Positions 7,340 to 15,045 of a stretch of 31,342 bases of DNA are shown here, in pieces. The number at the start of each line of letters is the position of its first letter. Within the stretch, counting starts at the first letter, position 1. The stretch spans positions 1 to 31,342 of the forward strand of contig CALBYC010000207.1 of assembly GCA_937890135.1 (NCBI GenBank). Reading direction: 5' to 3'. The stretch comes from an uncultured Parabacteroides sp. GTDB taxonomy: Bacteria > Bacteroidota > Bacteroidia > Bacteroidales > Tannerellaceae. Below the pieces are notes generated by a model. The model was given only the letters and a program-made list of their open reading frames with translations, was not told the origin of the DNA and did no database searches. A program made the translations under genes and the position numbers.

Positions 7340-8788
7340 ATGAGTATTGAAGAAAGAGATGACGCACAGCAGTCACGGCCAAGGAAGGTGGTGCCAGGCA
7401 TCAATAGAGAAGGTGCTGGTCAAGACGGGGATAGAAGAGCTTATGGCAATGCCGGCTATAATCGCTCGGAAGGAAATAATTATGAACGCCGACAGTATAG
7501 CCGCCAGCCGCAAAATGACAGGGGTGGCAATGGCTATCGTCCGTATGGCGATCGTCCTGCCTATAATGATTATGGCAATAACAGCCAGAATTATCAGTCC
7601 CGTTATGATAATCGCGACCGTTCTTATGGCAACAATCGGCCGTACAACAATCGTAACAACAATTACGGAACCAACCAAGGAGGATACGGCAATCGCCCGT
7701 ATGGCAACCGCCAGTCGTTCAACAATGGAGACCAGCGTCCTTACAGCCGTCCTAATTTCAGCAACAATTACCAGTCAGTTCCTGCTAACGATATGGAGAA
7801 TGGTAATAATATGCAAGATGGCACTCTGAAGAAAAGAAGACCCCGCGTAGGAGAGAACCGGGTCAATCCGTATGATAATAATCGCGGAGCCAATCGTGCG
7901 TACGGCAACAACTTTGGTGGCAACAACCGCTATAACAATGGCGGCTATGGCAATCGCCGTCCTAACAACAATTATAACAACAACCGTCGCCCCAACAATA
8001 ATTATAATCCCAATGCAAAATATAACTTCCAAAAACAATTGAAGTACAAGGAGGTTTTGGCTGATCCGAATGAACCGATTCGCTTGAACAAATTCCTGTC
8101 AAACGCTGGGGTTTGCTCGCGCCGCGAAGCTGATGAATTCATTCAGGCGGGAAATGTAAAGGTGAATGATGTGGTTGTTACAGAATTGGGCACAAAGATT
8201 ACTCGTTCGGACAAAGTCACCTTTAATGATAAACCTGTACAGATTGAAAGCAAGGTATATATTGTTTTAAACAAGCCGAAGAATTGCGTAACAACGTCGG
8301 ATGATCCTCAGGAGAGATTGACCGTAATGGATTTGGTCAAGAACGCTTGTAGTGAAAGAATTTATCCGGTAGGCCGCCTTGACCGTAATACGACGGGTGT
8401 CCTGTTGCTTACGAATGACGGCGATTTAGCATCCAAGCTGACGCATCCTTCATTCAAGAAGAAAAAGATATATCATGTTTGGTTGGACAAAAATGTCTCG
8501 ATAGAAGACATGGAAAAAATAGCCAATGGCATAGAATTGGAGGATGGCGAAATCCATGCGGATGCGATAAGTTACGCCAGTGACACGGACAAGAGTCAGG
8601 TGGGCATCGAAATACATTCTGGCAGGAATCGAATCGTTCGCCGTATATTTGAGTCGTTAGGATACCATGTGATTAAATTGGACCGTGTCTATTTTGCTGG
8701 TTTGACGAAGAAAAATTTGGCTCGTGGCAAATGGCGTTACTTGAACGAACGGGAAGTGAACGCCTTGCGTATGGGGGCTTTTGAATAA
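7340..8788 (+). CDS. RsuA/RluB-family rRNA pseudouridine synthase with long low-complexity N-terminus
   Basis: The C-terminal half is a standard RsuA/RluB-type enzyme that isomerises a uridine in rRNA: an S4 RNA-binding domain (about 245-290, IRLNKFLSNAGVCSRREAD) and a catalytic domain with GRLDRNTTGVLL, the catalytic Asp being residue 348. NGRNRIVRR-like IHSGRNRIVRRIFESLG follows. The first 235 residues are a low-complexity stretch dominated by Asn, Arg, Tyr and Gly, with repeats such as NNYNNNRRPNNN and YGNRPYGNR, and no hydrophobic core. Such tails are known on pseudouridine synthases and helicases of Bacteroidetes and probably bind RNA. The extension is in frame with no stop, and ATG 7340 is the first good start. 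RluB, RluF or RsuA specificity cannot be told from the sequence. AsnS follows 12 bases downstream. Confidence 0.9.
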   Translation: MSIEERDDAQQSRPRKVVPGINREGAGQDGDRRAYGNAGYNRSEGNNYERRQYSRQPQNDRGGNGYRPYGDRPAYNDYGNNSQNYQSRYDNRDRSYGNNRPYNNRNNNYGTNQGGYGNRPYGNRQSFNNGDQRPYSRPNFSNNYQSVPANDMENGNNMQDGTLKKRRPRVGENRVNPYDNNRGANRAYGNNFGGNNRYNNGGYGNRRPNNNYNNNRRPNNNYNPNAKYNFQKQLKYKEVLADPNEPIRLNKFLSNAGVCSRREADEFIQAGNVKVNDVVVTELGTKITRSDKVTFNDKPVQIESKVYIVLNKPKNCVTTSDDPQERLTVMDLVKNACSERIYPVGRLDRNTTGVLLLTNDGDLASKLTHPSFKKKKIYHVWLDKNVSIEDMEKIANGIELEDGEIHADAISYASDTDKSQVGIEIHSGRNRIVRRIFESLGYHVIKLDRVYFAGLTKKNLARGKWRYLNEREVNALRMGAFE

Positions 8789-8800
8789 ATTATCGCTACA

Positions 8801-10207
8801 ATGGAAACTATCAAGAGAACGAAAATAGTAGATGTACTGAAAAGTACGGACTTCGGGACTATCGTGAACGTGAAGGGATGGGTCCGTACTCGTCGTGGCA
8901 GCAAACAAATAAACTTTATCGCGCTGAACGATGGATCCACGATCAACAATGTCCAAATAGTAGTGGATTTGGACAAATTGGGGGAGGAATATTTGAAGCC
9001 GATCACGACAGGAGCCAGCATCAGCGTAAATGGCACATTGGTGCAGTCGCAAGGCAAGGGCCAGTCCGTAGAAATCCAAGCAAATGAAATCGAGATATAT
9101 GGAACGGCTGATCCTGCTACTTACCCGCTCCAGAAAAAGGGCCACTCAATGGAGTTCTTACGGGAAATCGCCCATTTGCGTCTTCGTACGAATACTTTTG
9201 GTGCGGTGTTCCGCATACGCCATAACATGGCGTATGCTATCCACAAGTTTTTCCATGATCGCGGATTCTTCTATTTCCATACGCCTATTATCACGGCTTC
9301 GGACTGTGAAGGTGCCGGTCAAATGTTTCAGGTCACGACAAAGAACTTGTATAATCTGAAGAAGGACGAGAACGGTTCAATCATCTATGATGACGATTTC
9401 TTCGGTAAACAGACAAGTCTGACCGTGTCCGGACAATTGGAAGGAGAATTGGGTGCGACGGCATTAGGCCAGATATATACGTTTGGACCGACATTCCGTG
9501 CAGAGAACTCAAATACGCCGCGCCACTTGGCTGAGTTTTGGATGATAGAGCCAGAAGTCGCCTTCAATGACATCTATGATAACATGGAATTGGCAGAAGA
9601 GTTCATCAAATACTGTGTTCGGTGGGCTTTGGACAATTGCAAGGATGATGTCCAATTCTTGAATGACATGTTTGACAAGGGCTTGATAGACCGCCTTCAG
9701 GGTGTGTTGAAAGACGATTTTGTCCGTTTGCCCTATACGGAAGGAATTAAGATATTGGAGGAGGCAGTGGCCAAAGGGCATAAGTTTGAATTCCCGGTTT
9801 ATTGGGGGGTTGACTTGGCTTCCGAGCATGAACGTTTCCTGGTTGAAGAACACTTTAAGCGTCCAGTAATCTTGACCGATTACCCGAAGGAAATCAAAGC
9901 ATTCTATATGAAGCAGAATGAAGACGGGAAAACCGTCAGGGCTATGGATGTTCTGTTCCCAAAGATTGGGGAAATTATAGGCGGGTCAGAGCGTGAAGCC
10001 GACTACGGCAAATTGTACAACCGCATTCAAGAATTGAATATCCCGATGAAAGATATGTGGTGGTACTTGGATACCCGTCGTTTTGGAACAGTTCCTCATT
10101 CAGGGTTCGGACTAGGATTTGAACGTTTATTGCTTTTCGTGACAGGCATGAGCAATATACGCGATGTGATACCTTTCCCTAGGACTCCGAAGAATGCAGA
10201 GTTCTAA
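8801..10207 (+). CDS. asnS: Asparaginyl-tRNA synthetase
   Basis: A 468-residue class IIb aminoacyl-tRNA synthetase that charges tRNA-Asn. Seen: an N-terminal OB-fold anticodon-binding domain (about 15-110, VNVKGWVRTRRGSKQINFIALNDGS), motif 2 FRAENSNTPRHLAEFWMIEPE (about 232-252) and motif 3 GFGLGFERLLLFVTGMSNIRDVIPFPRTP near the C-terminus. The AENSNTPRHLAEF version of motif 2 marks it as AsnRS rather than AspRS. Its start is 12 bases after the pseudouridine synthase stop, so the two are probably cotranscribed. A strong terminator follows. Confidence 0.97.
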   Translation: METIKRTKIVDVLKSTDFGTIVNVKGWVRTRRGSKQINFIALNDGSTINNVQIVVDLDKLGEEYLKPITTGASISVNGTLVQSQGKGQSVEIQANEIEIYGTADPATYPLQKKGHSMEFLREIAHLRLRTNTFGAVFRIRHNMAYAIHKFFHDRGFFYFHTPIITASDCEGAGQMFQVTTKNLYNLKKDENGSIIYDDDFFGKQTSLTVSGQLEGELGATALGQIYTFGPTFRAENSNTPRHLAEFWMIEPEVAFNDIYDNMELAEEFIKYCVRWALDNCKDDVQFLNDMFDKGLIDRLQGVLKDDFVRLPYTEGIKILEEAVAKGHKFEFPVYWGVDLASEHERFLVEEHFKRPVILTDYPKEIKAFYMKQNEDGKTVRAMDVLFPKIGEIIGGSEREADYGKLYNRIQELNIPMKDMWWYLDTRRFGTVPHSGFGLGFERLLLFVTGMSNIRDVIPFPRTPKNAEF

Positions 10208-10232
10208 AGAATAACGTGAAATTCATCAAGGA

Positions 10233-10267
10233 GTGTCTGGACGGTAGGCCGTTCAGACACCTTTTTG
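10233..10267 (+). terminator. Terminator of asnS
   Basis: GTGTCTGGACGG (10233-10244) pairs with CCGTTCAGACAC (10249-10260), with one G-T pair and loop TAGG, followed by CTTTTTG. It ends the purB/asnS-side transcripts before ftsX. Confidence 0.9.
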
Positions 10268-10344
10268 TCTCTGCCTGCTTTTGATTATAAAAATAGCCAT
10301 TAGTTAAATAAATAAAAACAGAGGCCTGTTTCATAAATAATTAT

Positions 10345-10352
10345 TTTCTTTG
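10345..10352 (+). promoter_or_regulatory. Possible -7 element of the ftsX operon
   Basis: TTTCTTTG matches TAnnTTTG at seven of eight counted positions (T for A). It is the best candidate in the 157 bases between the asnS terminator and ftsX. Confidence 0.35.
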
Positions 10353-10423
10353 CAAAAAAATTGGGGCTAATGTTCCTATGGATTTATCCCCTTTATAGAT
10401 AGGTTGGTCAAATTCAATGACAA

Positions 10424-11302
10424 ATGGCTGAAAACAAAAATATTAGTTCCGTCTCTTTCTTTCATTCGCGCTTTACCTCCATATTGAGTATAGCTTTGGT
10501 TCTTTTTTTGATGGGCTTGATATGCTTGATGGGCTTGCTGGGCAATAAACTCTCGATATATGTGAAAGAAAACATGTCTTTTTCTGTCATGTTGAAAGAT
10601 GACATCAAAGACTTGGACATTAAACGAATGCAGAAATCTTTGGATGCTTTGCCCTTTATAAAATCAACGGAATACATATCTAAAGAGCAAGCCGCAAAGG
10701 AATTGGAGGAAGAATTAGGCGAGAAGCCGGAGATTTTTTTAGGGTTTAATCCTTTGCAAGCGTCCATAGAAGTAAAGCTGCGTTCGCAATATGCTAATCC
10801 TGATAGTTTAAAGATGATAGAGCACAAAATACAGAGTTATTCCTCTGTTTCTGAATTGCTTTATAGAAGGGACATGATGGAAATGGTCCAACATAACATG
10901 AAACGGATTGGTTTCGTTCTTTTGGGCTTGGTAGCCGCATTGACTGTTATCTCTTTTGTGCTGATAAGCAATACGATACGTTTGCTTATTTATTCCAAAC
11001 GCTTTTTGATTCATACAATGCAATTGGTAGGTGCGTCGCCTGGCTTCATCCGCGCCCCGTTTATCCGTTACAACGTAGTGAGCGGAATAGTGGCCGCTGT
11101 CATAGCGATTTGCATGTTGACTGGAGCTTTGTATTATTTGCAATCCGAATTGACGGGTTTTATACAAATATTGGATGTCCCCACGATGTTAATTGTATAT
11201 GGAGCTGTATTGGCGATGGGAATCATCCTGTCTGTTTGTGCGACATACATATCGGTTAATAAATATCTGAAGATGAGCTTTGATAAATTATATTATGTCT
11301 GA
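10424..11302 (+). CDS. ftsX: Cell division ABC-transporter-like permease FtsX
   Basis: A 292-residue inner-membrane protein with the FtsX layout: cytoplasmic N-terminus, one membrane helix (about 19-41, ILSIALVLFLMGLICLMGLL), a periplasmic domain of about 120 residues, then three helices (about 162-185, 212-235 and 250-273). FtsX works with the ATPase FtsE to activate peptidoglycan hydrolases at the division site. FtsE is not in this window, as is usual in Bacteroidetes where the two are often apart. It starts a tight plus-strand operon, with DUF3098 17 bases downstream and uppP overlapping that. The linkage of FtsX to UppP fits a shared role in cell-wall growth and division. Confidence 0.9.
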   Translation: MAENKNISSVSFFHSRFTSILSIALVLFLMGLICLMGLLGNKLSIYVKENMSFSVMLKDDIKDLDIKRMQKSLDALPFIKSTEYISKEQAAKELEEELGEKPEIFLGFNPLQASIEVKLRSQYANPDSLKMIEHKIQSYSSVSELLYRRDMMEMVQHNMKRIGFVLLGLVAALTVISFVLISNTIRLLIYSKRFLIHTMQLVGASPGFIRAPFIRYNVVSGIVAAVIAICMLTGALYYLQSELTGFIQILDVPTMLIVYGAVLAMGIILSVCATYISVNKYLKMSFDKLYYV

Positions 11303-11319
11303 TATAAAAAGAAAAAGAT

Positions 11320-11577
11320 ATGTCAAATAATGATTTTGCTTTCGGAAAAAAGAATTTCGTGCTGATTGCTTGTGCAGTCGCATTAATAATAATTGGCTTT
11401 GTGCTAATGAGTGGTGGAGGTTCAAGAGATGAGTCTTTTAATCCTGAAATATTTAGTCCGCGCCGAATCGTAATCGCACCAATTGTTACCATGGTAGGCT
11501 TTTTAGGTGTGGTGGTTGGTATACTGAAAAAGGGTAAAGAATGTAATAGAGAAACAGAAAATACGACAGAGGAATGA
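11320..11577 (+). CDS. DUF3098 family small membrane protein
   Basis: An 85-residue protein with two membrane helices (about 12-30, VLIACAVALIIIGFVLMSGG, and about 50-69) separated by a short conserved-looking loop DESFNPEIFSPRRIVIAPI. This is the DUF3098 pattern, a Bacteroidetes family usually found right after ftsX. Its function is unknown. The stop TGA overlaps the uppP ATG by 4 bases (ATGA, 11574-11577), showing translational coupling. The position suggests a division or envelope role; this is inference only. Confidence 0.85.
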   Translation: MSNNDFAFGKKNFVLIACAVALIIIGFVLMSGGGSRDESFNPEIFSPRRIVIAPIVTMVGFLGVVVGILKKGKECNRETENTTEE

Positions 11578-12371
11578 ATGGATTGGAAGCTTTAGTCCTT
11601 GGCTTGTTACAAGGATTAACCGAGTATTTGCCGGTCAGCAGTAGCGGACATCTGGCAATTGCCTCGACATTATTCGGCATAGAAGGCGAAGAGAGCCTTT
11701 CTTTCACTATATTGGTCCACGTGGCAACGGTTTTTAGTACTTTGGTGGTCTTGGGAAAGGAAGTCGGCTGGATTCTAAAAGGATTGTTCAAATTTGAAAT
11801 GAACCCGGAAACCCGCTATGCTATCAACATTGTCATATCCATGATACCTGTGGGGATTGTGGGCATCTTTTTCAAAGATGTTGTAGAAGATATTTTTGGT
11901 TCAGGGCTAATGATCGTTGGCCTCATGCTGCTTCTTACCGCATTGCTTTTGACCTTTTCATATTATGCAAAACCTCGCCAGAAGGGTACGATATCCTGCA
12001 AAGACGCATTTATAATAGGTTTGGCCCAAGCGTGCGCAGTCATGCCTGGATTGTCACGTTCCGGCAGTACGATAGCAACAGGGTTGCTGTTAGGTAATAA
12101 AAAAGAAAATATGGCACAATTTTCGTTCTTGATGGTGATACCTCCCATTCTGGGGGAAGCTTTGTTGGATGTGCTGAAAATAATGAATGGAGAATCAATA
12201 GGTGGGGATATTTCCGCTTCCTCGTTGTTGATAGGTTTTGTCGCAGCGTTCGTCTCAGGTTGCGTAGCTTGCAAATGGATGATAAACATAGTCAAGAAGG
12301 GCAAGCTGATTTATTTCGCGGTTTATTGTGCCATCGTGGGAACTGTTACATTGGTTTATTCGTTATTTTAA
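11574..12371 (+). CDS. uppP: Undecaprenyl-diphosphate phosphatase (BacA/UppP)
   Basis: A 265-residue integral membrane enzyme that removes one phosphate from undecaprenyl diphosphate, recycling the lipid carrier for peptidoglycan and surface glycans. Seen: LLQGLTEYLPVSSSGHL (about 11-27), with the catalytic glutamate region and the SSSGH motif, and PGLSRSGSTIATGLLLG (about 158-174), with the conserved Arg. Several hydrophobic helices cover the rest. It starts inside the DUF3098 stop codon and is followed 9 bases later by truB. Members of this family also raise resistance to bacitracin when overproduced. Confidence 0.95.
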   Translation: MNGLEALVLGLLQGLTEYLPVSSSGHLAIASTLFGIEGEESLSFTILVHVATVFSTLVVLGKEVGWILKGLFKFEMNPETRYAINIVISMIPVGIVGIFFKDVVEDIFGSGLMIVGLMLLLTALLLTFSYYAKPRQKGTISCKDAFIIGLAQACAVMPGLSRSGSTIATGLLLGNKKENMAQFSFLMVIPPILGEALLDVLKIMNGESIGGDISASSLLIGFVAAFVSGCVACKWMINIVKKGKLIYFAVYCAIVGTVTLVYSLF

Positions 12372-12380
12372 GAGAAAGAG

Positions 12381-13085
12381 ATGGATTTTATTGCTGGGGA
12401 AGTGCTGTATTTCAATAAGCCTTTGAAATGGACATCGTTTGATTTAGTCAATCGGTTTCGTTACAAATTGTCTCGGAAACTGAAAATGAAGAAAATCAAA
12501 GTCGGCCATGCGGGCACGCTTGATCCTTTGGCTACCGGCGTGATGATAATTTGTACAGGGAAGGCGACCAAACGTATCGATGAGTTTCAATACAAGACGA
12601 AAGAATATGTGGCGACATTGAAACTGGGCGAAACCACTCCGTCTTTTGATTTGGAGAAAGAAGTTGATGCGGTTTATCCAACAGACCATATAACCCAATC
12701 TCTGGTCGAAAAGGTCTTGAAACAATTCATTGGAACGATAGAACAAGTGCCTCCTGTTTTTTCTGCCTGTAAAGTGGAAGGCAAGCGGGCGTACGAATTG
12801 GCACGAAACGGGGAAAATGTATCGTTGAAGCCTAAAACCTTAGTCATTGACGAGATAGAATTGTTGGAATGTAAATTGCCGATAATAAAAATCAGGGTCG
12901 TATGCAGCAAGGGTACTTATATTCGTGCACTGGCTCGTGACATTGGTGTCGCATTGCAATCCGGTGCCCATCTGATTGCTTTGGAAAGGACACGGATAGG
13001 CGATGTTACGTTGGATAAATGTATGATGCCGGAGGATATTGATGCCTTTTTGGATCATGTAACCTTGGTCGCAGAAAAAGAATGA
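12381..13085 (+). CDS. truB: tRNA pseudouridine-55 synthase
   Basis: A 234-residue TruB enzyme that makes the pseudouridine in the T loop of nearly all tRNAs. Seen: FNKPLKWTSFDLV (motif I), VGHAGTLDPLATGVM with the catalytic Asp48, and QVPPVFSACKVEGKRAYELAR (about 127-147), the second TruB signature; CSKGTYIRALARDIG (about 175-189) is motif III. The C-terminal PUA domain found in E. coli TruB is absent or very short, common in this phylum. It is between uppP and queA in the operon. Confidence 0.96.
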   Translation: MDFIAGEVLYFNKPLKWTSFDLVNRFRYKLSRKLKMKKIKVGHAGTLDPLATGVMIICTGKATKRIDEFQYKTKEYVATLKLGETTPSFDLEKEVDAVYPTDHITQSLVEKVLKQFIGTIEQVPPVFSACKVEGKRAYELARNGENVSLKPKTLVIDEIELLECKLPIIKIRVVCSKGTYIRALARDIGVALQSGAHLIALERTRIGDVTLDKCMMPEDIDAFLDHVTLVAEKE

Positions 13086-13115
13086 TTATAGATACAAATA
13101 AGATTGAATAAAAAT

Positions 13116-14165
13116 ATGAAGCTCTCTAAATTTAAATTTAACCTGCCGGAAGAACAAATCGCATTATATCCGGCAAAGAATAGGGATGAATCCAGGCTGA
13201 TGGTGATAGACCGCAAAACAGGAAAGATTGAACATAAGATTTTTAAAGACCTTTTGGAATATTATGGCAAAGGAGATGTGTTTATTTTCAACAACACCAA
13301 GGTGTTCCCGGCTCGTTTGTATGGGAATAAGGAAAAAACCGGAGCTCGTATTGAAATCTTTTTGTTGCGTGAGTTGAACGCGGATTTACGATTGTGGGAT
13401 GTACTGGTTGACCCCGCCCGCAAAATCCGTATAGGGAACAAACTCTATTTTGGCGAAGATGATTCGATGGTGGCGGAAGTGATTGATAACACAACTTCCA
13501 GGGGACGGACTCTCCGTTTCCTGTTCGATGGCAACCATGATGAGTTCAAGAAGGCATTGTTCGCTTTAGGCGAGACTCCATTGCCCAAATACATCAACCG
13601 CCAGGTCGAGGAAGATGACGAAAGCCGTTATCAAAATATCTTTGCGACAGAAGAGGGGGCGGTTGTGGCTCCGGCTGCCGGATTGCATTTTAGCCGGGAA
13701 CTGATGAAACGTTTGGAGATAAAGGATTGCCGTTTCGCATTTTTGACCTTGCATTGCGGCTTGGGCAATTTCCGGGAGATAGATGTTGAGGATTTGACCA
13801 AGCATAAGATGGATTCTGAACAGATGTTTATCAATGCGGATGTGGTGGAGAGCGTCAATAAGTCAAAAGACGAAGGGCATCAAGTCTGCGTGGTTGGCAC
13901 ATCTGTCATGCGTGCCGTTGAAACGGCGGTCAGTACCGATGGTCATTTGAAGGAGTTTGAGGGATGGACCAATAAATTCATTTTTCCGCCGTATGACTTT
14001 AGCCTGGCGACAAGCATGATTACAAATTTCCATTTGCCTCTGTCTACTCTGCTGATGATGACTGCTTCATTTGGAGGGTATGACCTGGTTATGGACGCTT
14101 ACGATATTGCCCTGAAAGAAGGCTACAAGTTTGGAGCTTATGGAGATGCCATGTTAATTCGCTAA
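13116..14165 (+). CDS. queA: tRNA preQ1 ribosyltransferase-isomerase (QueA)
   Basis: A 349-residue enzyme that transfers and rearranges the ribose of S-adenosylmethionine onto preQ1 in tRNA, giving epoxyqueuosine in the GUN-anticodon tRNAs. Seen: FKFNLPEEQIALYPAKNRDESRLMV at the start, FNNTKVFPARLYG (about 57-69), APAAGLHFSRELM (about 184-196) and VVGTSVMRAVET with SLATSMITNFHLPLSTLLMM near the C-terminus. ATG 13116 is preferred over an upstream in-frame TTG at 13104. It lies 30 bases after truB. A SAM-using enzyme a short distance before metK is noteworthy but probably coincidental. Confidence 0.96.
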   Translation: MKLSKFKFNLPEEQIALYPAKNRDESRLMVIDRKTGKIEHKIFKDLLEYYGKGDVFIFNNTKVFPARLYGNKEKTGARIEIFLLRELNADLRLWDVLVDPARKIRIGNKLYFGEDDSMVAEVIDNTTSRGRTLRFLFDGNHDEFKKALFALGETPLPKYINRQVEEDDESRYQNIFATEEGAVVAPAAGLHFSRELMKRLEIKDCRFAFLTLHCGLGNFREIDVEDLTKHKMDSEQMFINADVVESVNKSKDEGHQVCVVGTSVMRAVETAVSTDGHLKEFEGWTNKFIFPPYDFSLATSMITNFHLPLSTLLMMTASFGGYDLVMDAYDIALKEGYKFGAYGDAMLIR

Positions 14166-14177
14166 TTATTCACAAAC

Positions 14178-14672
14178 ATGAACAATTTCCTTATGGATGT
14201 CTACTTGGGGTTAGGAACCAACATGGGGAATAAACGGAAAAACTTACTGACTGCGGCAGCTTTGTTGGCAGAAAGAGCCGGTGACGTGCTGGCTATTTCC
14301 TCATTCTATGAAACAGAACCGTGGGGGTTTCGGTCAAAAAACACATTCCTGAATGCGGCATTGTTCTTGCAAACCGAATTTTCCCCGGTGGAATTGTTGG
14401 ATCTGACACAAGGGATTGAAAAAGATTTGGGGCGAACCGAAAAAAGCGATGGTACTTATAAAGACAGGACAATAGACATCGATATTCTGCTTTATGGCAA
14501 TGCAATAATCCGAAAGGAAAGGTTGGTCATTCCGCATCCATTGATGCAGGTGCGTCGTTTTGTGATGGAGCCTTTGGCGGAGATTGCCCCTTTTGTAATA
14601 CATCCGGTCTTGGGAAAAAGCATGAAGGATATGTTGGAGAACTTAAATAATGATGAACATGAACAGAAGTGA
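14178..14672 (+). CDS. folK: 6-hydroxymethyl-7,8-dihydropterin pyrophosphokinase (FolK)
   Basis: A 164-residue HPPK that transfers pyrophosphate from ATP to 6-hydroxymethyl-dihydropterin in folate synthesis. Seen: VYLGLGTNMGNK (about 8-19), SSFYETEPWGF (about 41-51, the pterin-binding Trp loop), and KDRTIDIDILLYGN with IPHPLMQVRRFVMEPLAEIAP, the Mg/ATP site. The start may be ATG 14178 or 14193 (MDVYLG...). It lies 12 bases after queA, and the next small gene begins inside its last 23 bases. Confidence 0.95.
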   Translation: MNNFLMDVYLGLGTNMGNKRKNLLTAAALLAERAGDVLAISSFYETEPWGFRSKNTFLNAALFLQTEFSPVELLDLTQGIEKDLGRTEKSDGTYKDRTIDIDILLYGNAIIRKERLVIPHPLMQVRRFVMEPLAEIAPFVIHPVLGKSMKDMLENLNNDEHEQK

Positions 14673-14856
14673 AATTGAACGGGTCATGACCAGCGGGGGA
14701 CAGGTATTCAAAAAGAAAGCGTCCGATGCCACCGACGGAGAGCGCCGTCCTAAAATGTCTGATTTCCTTAGGGGCACACACGGTTCGGGTGCCGCTAAGA
14801 TGCGTGCAGGCTTTAAGCTGAAAAAAGCCTTGCGTAACACTAAAAAGAAAAAATAA
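14650..14856 (+). CDS. Small basic protein, overlapping folK
   Basis: A 68-residue, strongly basic protein without membrane segments. Three in-frame ATGs occur at 14650, 14653 and 14659; a GGAG at 14635-14638 gives the best start at 14650. It overlaps the end of folK by 23 bases, which points to translational coupling at the end of this operon. The sequence has a charged N-terminal helix (NRSEIERVM), a middle DATDGERRPKMSDFLRG and a C-terminus ending in four lysines. I do not recognise a family. Its basic nature suggests nucleic-acid or ribosome contact, but this is inference. It is short and could be a chance frame, although the coupling and ribosome site argue for a gene. Confidence 0.6.
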   Translation: MMNMNRSEIERVMTSGGQVFKKKASDATDGERRPKMSDFLRGTHGSGAAKMRAGFKLKKALRNTKKKK

Positions 14857-14891
14857 AACATAAAAGGAATGCAGGATGGCATTTTCTATGC

Positions 14892-14899
14892 TAACTTTG
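14892..14899 (+). promoter_or_regulatory. -7 element of metK
   Basis: TAACTTTG matches TAnnTTTG. Transcription would start near 14905, placing the candidate SAM-II aptamer at the very 5' end of a leader of about 140 bases. Confidence 0.6.
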
Positions 14900-14909
14900 C
14901 ATTCGTTTT

Positions 14910-14966
14910 GACGTGGATAGATTTGTATTGCTTGCAACCACTGGAAAAAATGCTAAAAGATAATCT
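14910..14966 (+). promoter_or_regulatory. Candidate SAM-II riboswitch aptamer in the metK leader
   Basis: The leader contains conserved SAM-II blocks in the right order: GATTTG (14920-14925), GCTTGCAACCAC (14930-14941) and TGCTAAAAG (14951-14959). P1 can form between GTGG (14913-14916) and CCAC (14938-14941). A pseudoknot can form between GTATT in the loop (14925-14929) and AATGC (14949-14953), with one G-U pair. SAM-II is a compact H-type pseudoknot that binds S-adenosylmethionine and lowers expression of methionine or SAM genes; placing it before the SAM synthetase gene is exactly the expected feedback. I matched the motif from memory, without a covariance search. Confidence 0.8.
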
Positions 14967-15045
14967 TTTTCAATGATGCCTTCCGGCAATCCTTTTCCCT
15001 CCACGTCTTACGATTCATTATAATCATAATAAATTCATCTGCTAA

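Noticed and set aside
7575..8030. Repetitive look of the pseudouridine-synthase 5' half, considered as a tandem repeat or CRISPR-like array
   Set aside because: Units are irregular, there are no spacers of constant length, and the frame is kept throughout; it is coding low complexity.
7373..8038. Minus-strand frames giving Ile/Val-rich, membrane-like proteins
   Set aside because: They are the antisense of the Asn/Tyr/Arg-rich tail of the pseudouridine synthase; AAT/TAT/CGT codons read as Ile, Ile and Thr on the other strand.
14867..14904. GAATGCA/TGCATTC hairpin as terminator of the ftsX-folK operon
   Set aside because: The stem is 7 bp with a loop of 24 bases and it overlaps the metK -7 box; the T-run is poor. 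Not listed as a feature.
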